NCBI GenBank assembly: GCA_024636405.1
Contig: JAGXHC010000053.1
Span: 1-11,108 of the forward strand
Length of the DNA stretch: 11,108 nucleotides
Reading direction: 5' to 3'
From: Sulfitobacter sp.
GTDB lineage: Bacteria; Pseudomonadota; Alphaproteobacteria; Rhodobacterales; Rhodobacteraceae
The translations under genes were made by a program, and so were the position numbers. How positions within the stretch are numbered: the stretch's first letter is position 1; the number at the start of each line of letters is the position of its first letter. The notes beneath the pieces were generated by a model that saw nothing but the letters and a program-made list of their open reading frames with translations, had not been told where the DNA came from and did not search any database. Below, one piece after another: positions 5,825-11,108 of the stretch.

Positions 5825-5855
5825 AGCCACCGAGACGCGCCATTTGTGGGTGGCT
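5825..5855 (-). terminator. Possible terminator downstream of putR
   Basis: Minus strand: AGCCACC (5855-5849) pairs with GGTGGCT (5831-5825) over 7 bp with a 17-base loop and is followed by TTGTC. It lies between the putR stop and the tRNA promoter. The T-run is short and the loop is long. Confidence 0.35.
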
Positions 5856-5919
5856 CAAAAGCCCGCAAAATGTGGCATTCAGTGCTGTTTAACCACTGGT
5901 TTACGCACGCGCCTTTGGG

Positions 5920-6396
5920 TCAGGTGCCATCGGCCAGCATGGTCTCCTTTACCGCTTCCATCGCCACATAGGTCGATGTGCTTGCGACGTGCGGCAGCGC
6001 CGATATGGTTTCGCCCATGAACTGGCGGTAGGCGGTCATGTCGCGTGTCCGCACCTTGAGCAGATAATCGAAATGACCGGCCAGCATATGGGCCTGCTCT
6101 ATCTCGGGGATTTTGACGACGGCCGCATTGAATGCACGCAACGCCGCTTCGCGCGTGTCGCTCAGCCGCACTTCGACAAAAGCGACGTGATCAAGGCCCA
6201 GTCTGATCGGGTCCAGCAACGCGCGGTAGCCCAGAATGACCCCGGTTTCCTCCAACCTGCGCAGCCGCGCCTGAGTGGGAGATTTGGACAGTCCGATCCT
6301 GCGCGCAAGCTCTGTGATGCTGATACGGCCATCCTCCGCCAGCACCGAGAGAATCGCCGCATCGAACCGATCCAGGTCTGATTGCTCGTTTTTCAT
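5920..6396 (-). CDS. putR: PutR, Lrp/AsnC-family activator of proline catabolism
   Basis: A 158-residue Lrp/AsnC protein. It has an N-terminal winged helix-turn-helix (ISITELARRIGLSKSPTQAR, residues 25-44, followed by LRRLEETGVI) and a C-terminal ligand-sensing RAM domain (about 67-145, with the GHFDYLLKV strand typical of the family). The ATG at 6396 is preceded by GAGGTG (6407-6402) five bases upstream. It is divergent from putA across 108 bp, the standard arrangement in Rhizobium, Agrobacterium, Rhodobacter and roseobacters, where PutR activates putA in response to proline; that knowledge supports the symbol. It probably also controls its own expression from the shared intergenic region. 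Other Lrp paralogues respond to other amino acids, but the neighbour makes PutR the clear choice. Confidence 0.93.
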   Translation of the reverse strand: MKNEQSDLDRFDAAILSVLAEDGRISITELARRIGLSKSPTQARLRRLEETGVILGYRALLDPIRLGLDHVAFVEVRLSDTREAALRAFNAAVVKIPEIEQAHMLAGHFDYLLKVRTRDMTAYRQFMGETISALPHVASTSTYVAMEAVKETMLADGT

Positions 6397-6504
6397 CGCT
6401 ACACCTCAACTAAACGTACATTTCGTCTGCATTTCCTAAAGTAATCGGGCGATATGACTGCTAACCTTCCGCTAAATTAAATCAAACATCATGTGGAGCA
6501 CGCC
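6397..6504. promoter_or_regulatory. Divergent putR-putA control region with a phased direct repeat
   Basis: This 108-bp AT-richer gap must carry both promoters. TACATTTC (6417-6424) and TGCATTTC (6428-6435) are near-identical and start 11 bases apart, one helical turn, as expected for cooperative Lrp-type binding on one DNA face. The motif CTAAA also occurs three times (6410, 6436, 6472). TAAATT at 6473-6478 could be the putA -10 box, but no good -35 stands before it, consistent with an activator-dependent promoter. These assignments are inference from sequence. Confidence 0.5.
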
Positions 6505-9500
6505 ATGGCACTCGATACCGATACTTCTTTGCGTCAACAGATCGATGCAGGCACCTACGCCGATCCGCAGACTGTGCTGGATGACCTGATGCAAAATGCG
6601 GATTTGTCCAGCGCAGACCGCACAGAGATCAGCCGCAAGGCCGCAGCACTGGTGCGCGACATCCGCGGCGCGACATCGCCCGGCATGATGGAAGTGTTTC
6701 TGGCCGAATACGGGCTGTCCACGGACGAAGGCGTGGCGCTTATGTGTCTCGCCGAAGCGCTGTTGCGGGTGCCGGACGCTGACACCATCGACGCGCTGAT
6801 CGAAGACAAGATTGCACCGTCTGACTGGGGCCGCCACATGGGCCATTCCACGTCGAGCCTTGTGAACGCATCGACGTGGGCGTTGATGCTGACGGGGCGG
6901 GTGCTGGATGATGATCGGCCCGGCCCGGTGCGCCACCTGCGCGCCGCGATCAAGCGTCTGGGCGAACCGGTGATCCGCACCGCCGTTTCACGCGCGATGA
7001 AAGAGATGGGCCGTCAGTTCGTGTTGGGCGAAAATATCAACGCCGCCATGGAACGCGGCAAGGGCATGGAGAAGAAAGGTTTCACCTACAGCTATGACAT
7101 GCTGGGCGAAGCCGCGCGGACCGAAGGCGATGCCAAGCGCTATCACCTGAGCTACAGCCGCGCCATTTCCGCCATCGCCATCGCCTGTACCGATGCCGAC
7201 ATTCGCAAAAATCCCGGCATTTCGGTCAAGCTAAGCGCGTTGCACCCCCGCTATGAGATCGCCCAGGAAGACGCCGTGATTAAGGATCTGGTGCCACGTC
7301 TGCGTGCGCTGGCGCTGCTGGCCAAATCGGCGGGCATGGGGCTGAATGTGGACGCCGAAGAAGCAGACCGTCTGGCGCTGTCGCTGGATGTGATTGACCG
7401 GGTGATGGGCGAACCGGCACTGGCCGGATGGGACGGTTTTGGCATCGTGGTGCAGGCCTACGGCCCGCGTGCAGGCCATGTGATCGACGCGCTTTATGAT
7501 ATGGCCACCCGCCACGATCGCCGCATTATGGTGCGTCTGGTGAAAGGCGCCTACTGGGACACCGAAATCAAGCGCGCTCAGGTGGAAGGCCTGGACGGAT
7601 TTCCCGTCTACACGCAGAAATCCGCAACCGATGTCTCCTATATCGCGAATGCGCGCAAGCTTTTGCGCATGACGGATCGGATCTATCCCCAATTCGCCAC
7701 CCATAACGCGCATACTGTCGCCGCTGTTCTTCATATGGCCCAAGACAAGGAAAAATTCGAATTTCAGCGTCTGCACGGCATGGGTGAAACGCTGCATAAT
7801 CTGGTCATGAAGCAGCACGGCAGCCGGTGCCGCATCTATGCCCCGGTGGGCGCGCACCGCGATCTGCTGGCGTATCTGGTGCGCCGATTGCTGGAAAACG
7901 GCGCCAACTCCAGCTTTGTGAACCAGATCGTGGATGAAACGGTCCCACCCGAAGTTGTCGCTGCTGATCCTTTTGAACAGCTGGGCAAGTCAGGCATCAA
8001 GATCCCGACCGGCCCAGAGGTTTTCCTGCCGCTGCGTGCCAATGCCATTGGGTTTGATTTGTCCCATACACCGACGCTTGCCCGGATCGAGGCCGCGCGC
8101 GCGCCGTTCAAGGACCACATCTGGGAGGCAGCACCGCTGATTGCAGGCGACGTGCAGGCCAGTGACCCGGTTCCGGTCGACAATCCGTTCGATGCATCGC
8201 AGACGGTGGGCCGCGTGCGACAGGCCACGCCGGCCGATGTGGCGACCGCACTGGACGCCGCAAAACTTTGGGATGCGCCGCTGTCCACCCGAAGTGCGGT
8301 GATGCTAAAAGCCGCCGACCTGATCGAAGAACGCTTTGGCGAGATTTTCGCATTGCTGGCGCGCGAGGCCGGCAAAGGCCTGCCCGACTGTGTCGCAGAA
8401 CTGCGCGAAGCCGTGGATTTCCTGCGCTATTACGCCGGACAAGCCACTGACACACCGCCCGCCGGCATTTTCACCTGCATTTCGCCGTGGAACTTCCCGC
8501 TGGCCATATTCTGCGGTCAGGTCTCGGCAGCGCTGGCGGCGGGCAATGCGGTGCTGGCCAAACCGGCGGATCAAACGCCTCTGATTGCGCAACTTGCCGT
8601 TCGTATCCTGCATGAGGCCGGCGTCCCTGCGACGGCGCTGCAACTGCTGCCCGGCGGGGGCGACATCGGTGCGGCCCTGACCTCGGACGCGCGCATCGCC
8701 GGTGTGGCCTTTACCGGCTCCACAGGTACGGCGCTGAAAATTCGCAAGAATATGGCCGAGCATTGCATGCCCGGCACAGCGTTGATTGCTGAAACGGGTG
8801 GCATCAATGCCATGGTCGTAGACAGCACGGCCCTGCCTGAACAGGCGGTACAGGCCATCGTGGAAAGCGCCTTTCAATCCGCCGGACAACGCTGTTCCGC
8901 GCTGCGCTGTGTCTACGTCCAGGAAGACATCGCCGAGGATTTCACCAAGATGCTCATCGGCGCGATGCAGGCACTGAACATGGGCGATCCGTGGCACCTC
9001 AGCACCGATGTCGGCCCCGTCATCGACGAGACCGCGCGCAAGAGCATTGCCGATCACATTGACCAGGCCCGCAGCGATGGCCGCGTGATGGCGGAATTGC
9101 CGACACCGGATGGCACCTTTATCGCGCCCACCATGATACGGGTGAACGGTATCGCGGATCTGAAACGCGAGGTTTTCGGGCCAGTGCTGCATTTCACCAC
9201 CTACCACTCACGCGATCTGGACAAGGTGATCGATGCAATCAATGCCACCGGATACGGCCTGACGTTTGGTCTGCACACCCGCATCGACGACCGGGTTCAG
9301 CAGGTCTGCGAACGGATCGAAGTCGGCAATATCTACGTCAACCGCAACCAGATCGGTGCCATCGTGGGCAGCCAGCCGTTTGGCGGCGAAGGTCTGTCGG
9401 GGACCGGGCCGAAAGCAGGTGGGCCGAACTACCTGCCGCGTTTCAGCGCGCCGGACAAGCAATCCACGACCGATACCTGGGACCAGGCGCAGGACAAACT

Positions 9501-9921
9501 ACCGCCACTCCCGACGCACCAGCCCTTGACCATCGAGACCCTGACGATGCCGGGGCCGACCGGCGAATCCAATCGCCTCTCCACCCTGCCCCGGCCTGCA
9601 CTGTTGTGTATGGGGCCGGGCGCCGACACCGCAGCGGCCCAAGCCAGGGCCGTGCGTGCCTTGGGCGGTGACGCGCTGGAAACCACCGGGCAGATTGCAC
9701 CCGACGCGTTGGCAAACGGGCCGTCCTATGGCGGCGTGCTGTGGTGGGGTGACACCGATACCGCGCGCGAGATCAACAAGGCCCTGTCCACCCGCAAGGG
9801 ACAGATCGTTCCGCTGCTGCGCGGGCTGCCCGACACCTCGCGCGTGCGACACGAACGTCATGTCTGTGTGGACACCACCGCATCGGGTGGCAACGCGGCA
9901 CTTTTGGGCGCTGCGGGATAA
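6505..9921 (+). CDS. putA: Bifunctional proline dehydrogenase / L-glutamate gamma-semialdehyde dehydrogenase PutA
   Basis: PutA (1138 residues) oxidises proline to P5C with FAD, then glutamate semialdehyde to glutamate with NAD+. The proline dehydrogenase barrel shows RLVKGAYWDTEIKRAQ (K347) and YLVRRLLENGANSSFVN (Y457, R460, R461, matching the known substrate-binding Tyr and Arg pair). The dehydrogenase part shows SPWNFPLAIF (N663), FTGSTG (736-741), the general base E763 in AETGG and the nucleophile C797 in AGQRCSALR, 34 residues apart as usual. About 158 residues follow PNYLPRF and end in the conserved motif RHERHVCVDTTASGG, indicating a type-B-like architecture. The N-terminal ribbon-helix-helix repressor domain of enterobacterial PutA is absent, consistent with regulation by PutR. 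The ATG at 6505 is chosen because GGAG (6495-6498) stands six bases before it; a GTG at 6493 lies in frame but overlaps that site. Confidence 0.97.
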   Translation: MALDTDTSLRQQIDAGTYADPQTVLDDLMQNADLSSADRTEISRKAAALVRDIRGATSPGMMEVFLAEYGLSTDEGVALMCLAEALLRVPDADTIDALIEDKIAPSDWGRHMGHSTSSLVNASTWALMLTGRVLDDDRPGPVRHLRAAIKRLGEPVIRTAVSRAMKEMGRQFVLGENINAAMERGKGMEKKGFTYSYDMLGEAARTEGDAKRYHLSYSRAISAIAIACTDADIRKNPGISVKLSALHPRYEIAQEDAVIKDLVPRLRALALLAKSAGMGLNVDAEEADRLALSLDVIDRVMGEPALAGWDGFGIVVQAYGPRAGHVIDALYDMATRHDRRIMVRLVKGAYWDTEIKRAQVEGLDGFPVYTQKSATDVSYIANARKLLRMTDRIYPQFATHNAHTVAAVLHMAQDKEKFEFQRLHGMGETLHNLVMKQHGSRCRIYAPVGAHRDLLAYLVRRLLENGANSSFVNQIVDETVPPEVVAADPFEQLGKSGIKIPTGPEVFLPLRANAIGFDLSHTPTLARIEAARAPFKDHIWEAAPLIAGDVQASDPVPVDNPFDASQTVGRVRQATPADVATALDAAKLWDAPLSTRSAVMLKAADLIEERFGEIFALLAREAGKGLPDCVAELREAVDFLRYYAGQATDTPPAGIFTCISPWNFPLAIFCGQVSAALAAGNAVLAKPADQTPLIAQLAVRILHEAGVPATALQLLPGGGDIGAALTSDARIAGVAFTGSTGTALKIRKNMAEHCMPGTALIAETGGINAMVVDSTALPEQAVQAIVESAFQSAGQRCSALRCVYVQEDIAEDFTKMLIGAMQALNMGDPWHLSTDVGPVIDETARKSIADHIDQARSDGRVMAELPTPDGTFIAPTMIRVNGIADLKREVFGPVLHFTTYHSRDLDKVIDAINATGYGLTFGLHTRIDDRVQQVCERIEVGNIYVNRNQIGAIVGSQPFGGEGLSGTGPKAGGPNYLPRFSAPDKQSTTDTWDQAQDKLPPLPTHQPLTIETLTMPGPTGESNRLSTLPRPALLCMGPGADTAAAQARAVRALGGDALETTGQIAPDALANGPSYGGVLWWGDTDTAREINKALSTRKGQIVPLLRGLPDTSRVRHERHVCVDTTASGGNAALLGAAG

Positions 9922-9929
9922 ATCACCTC

Positions 9930-9960
9930 AAGGGGCGCGCGCTCATGTGCCGCGCCTCTT
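9930..9960 (+). terminator. Hairpin downstream of putA
   Basis: AAGGGGCGCG (9930-9939) pairs with CGCGCCTCTT (9951-9960), 10 bp with one G-U pair and an 11-base loop, starting nine bases after the putA stop. Only CTCTT closes the 3' arm, with no long T-run. It separates putA from the rhomboid gene. Confidence 0.55.
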
Positions 9961-9993
9961 GACGCAAAGCGCGCGATCGCCCAGCGTGCTCGC

Positions 9994-10740
9994 ATGTTTC
10001 CCCTGCGCGACCATAATCCGTCCGGGCGCACGCCCTATGTCACCTATGCGCTGATGGCGATCAACATCGGCGTCTTCCTAAGCTATGTGGCATTGCTGTC
10101 TGATCCCGGCGCGACGTTCTACTTCTTCGATACATGGGCCCTGACACCGGCACACGTGACCACCTCGGGCGCTGGTGTGTCGGGGCTCTTTACCTCCATG
10201 TTCCTGCATGCCGGGTGGCTGCATCTGGCGGGCAACATGTTGTTTTTGTATATCTTTGGCGACAACGTCGAAGACGAAATGGGGCATCTGCCCTATCTGT
10301 TGTTCTTTGTGGCCTGCGGCGCGCTGTCGGGTATGGCGCATGTGTTCTCCGCCCCAACGTCAACAGTTCCCACCGTGGGCGCGTCCGGGGCGATCGCGGG
10401 CGTGATGGGGGGGTATCTGCTGCTGTTTCCGAAGGCCAAGGTGGATATCCTGATCATCTTTGTCGTCTTTTTCCGCATCTTTCCGATCCCCGCGTGGATC
10501 ATGCTGATGCTCTGGCTGGGAATGCAGCTTATCGGCGGGGTCGGCGCCGACCCAACTGTCGGCGGCGTTGCTTATTGGGCGCACGCAGGCGGCTTTTTCG
10601 CAGGCATCGTGCTCACCGTGCCCATATGGCTCAAGCGCGGCGCGACGCAGTTCTGGACACGCACACACGGCCATCCGCCACATGCACCCGCCCGCTACGA
10701 CGCCATCCCCAGCCGACTTCCGAAGGTGGGCCGCAAATGA
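9994..10740 (+). CDS. Rhomboid-family intramembrane serine protease
   Basis: A 248-residue polytopic protein that should cleave membrane-spanning substrates within the inner membrane. The family signature is complete: HLAGN (H77 and N81) in the second helix, the catalytic serine S131 in GASGAIAGVMGG, and the catalytic H197 in AYWAHAGGFFAG in a late helix. The N-terminus MFPLRDHNPSGRTPYVTYAL is the usual start for this alphaproteobacterial subgroup, so the ATG at 9994 is secure although no strong ribosome binding site precedes it. A basic, Pro-rich cytosolic tail (about 214-248) follows. It lies 72 bases after putA, with a hairpin between, so it probably has its own promoter or depends on read-through. 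Its stop overlaps the next start (ATGA). Substrates cannot be inferred. Confidence 0.95.
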   Translation: MFPLRDHNPSGRTPYVTYALMAINIGVFLSYVALLSDPGATFYFFDTWALTPAHVTTSGAGVSGLFTSMFLHAGWLHLAGNMLFLYIFGDNVEDEMGHLPYLLFFVACGALSGMAHVFSAPTSTVPTVGASGAIAGVMGGYLLLFPKAKVDILIIFVVFFRIFPIPAWIMLMLWLGMQLIGGVGADPTVGGVAYWAHAGGFFAGIVLTVPIWLKRGATQFWTRTHGHPPHAPARYDAIPSRLPKVGRK

Positions 10741-11108
10741 CCAAGACAACACATTCCGCAAGCTGCCATTGCGGCGCCGTGGTGATCGAGGCCGTGTTCG
10801 CACAGGGCATCGCAAATGCCAGCCGCTGCACCTGTTCATTCTGCGCGCGCAGACAGGCGGCCAATGTCACAGCGCTTGCCGCCTCTCTGAGGGTGCTGAA
10901 AGGCGCGGACAACCTCACTCTTTACACTTGGGGCAGCCACACAGCACAGCATTATTTCTGCAAGACCTGTGGCATCTACACCCACCACCAGCGCCGCGCG
11001 GACCCCTCTGAATGTGGTGTAAATCTGGGCTGTATCGATGGGGCGCAACCCTGGCAGCACGAACCGATCCCATGGACCGATGGTATCAATCACCCATCAG
11101 ACAGGGCC
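10737..11108 (+). CDS. GFA-family zinc-binding protein (CENP-V/GFA), 3' end cut
   Basis: The 124 codons before the window edge are open. The protein carries the cysteine pattern of the GFA family (PF04828): SCHCG (C10, C12), RCTCSFC (C31, C33, C36) and YFCKTCG (C75, C78), which bind two zinc ions in known relatives. The sequence ends near IPWTDGINHPSDRA, which resembles the end of typical 120-135 residue members, so only a few residues are probably missing. Its start overlaps the rhomboid stop by four bases, indicating co-translation. The name comes from the glutathione-dependent formaldehyde-activating enzyme, but many members have no proven substrate and a formaldehyde role should not be assumed here. 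Confidence 0.92.
   Translation, partial: MTKTTHSASCHCGAVVIEAVFAQGIANASRCTCSFCARRQAANVTALAASLRVLKGADNLTLYTWGSHTAQHYFCKTCGIYTHHQRRADPSECGVNLGCIDGAQPWQHEPIPWTDGINHPSDRA

Noticed and set aside
8305..9207. 300-codon minus-strand frame inside putA
   Set aside because: Antisense shadow of a GC-rich gene; the opposite strand carries the complete dehydrogenase active site with E763 and C797.

Overview
The gene content, base composition and codon use point to a GC-rich marine alphaproteobacterium of the Rhodobacteraceae (Roseobacter group). The evidence is a divergent putR/putA pair, a rhomboid protease starting MFPLRDHNPSGRTPYVTYAL, and a DUF3618/holin-like operon. This placement is inferred from protein character; no database search was possible.

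Left part (1-3500). The window opens inside a minus-strand flavin oxidoreductase of the trimethylamine-dehydrogenase/Old Yellow Enzyme type. Divergent from it is a tight four-gene plus-strand operon (1047-3374): a 22-residue hydrophobic microprotein, an LEA-like membrane-anchored protein, a two-helix holin-like protein (Phage_holin_3_6 type) and a long DUF3618 protein with two membrane segments and alanine-rich amphipathic stretches. Just upstream is a sequence matching the alphaproteobacterial general-stress sigma factor consensus (GGAAC-N16-CGTT). This unit is the best candidate in the window for an under-described system: a stress-induced inner-membrane/envelope module. Two strong hairpins end it.

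Middle part (3497-5752), all on the minus strand: a small exported SH3b protein, a 51-residue orphan protein with its own terminator and an upstream dyad, a CPA1/NhaP-type cation:proton antiporter that probably starts at GTG, and tRNA-Leu(UAA) with a stable-RNA-like promoter.

Right part (5920-11108). putR (Lrp/AsnC activator) is divergent from putA (bifunctional proline dehydrogenase/glutamate-semialdehyde dehydrogenase, without the N-terminal DNA-binding domain and with a C-terminal extension). PutA oxidises proline to glutamate, and PutR probably switches it on in response to proline. After a hairpin come a rhomboid protease and, overlapping it by four bases, a GFA-family zinc protein that runs off the window end. 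The flavin oxidoreductase family includes demethylases of N-methylated amino acids and betaines, so the window may carry two steps of osmolyte catabolism, but the genes are not in one operon. No mobile elements, CRISPR arrays or rRNA genes were seen, and no gene-free stretch exceeds 300 bases.
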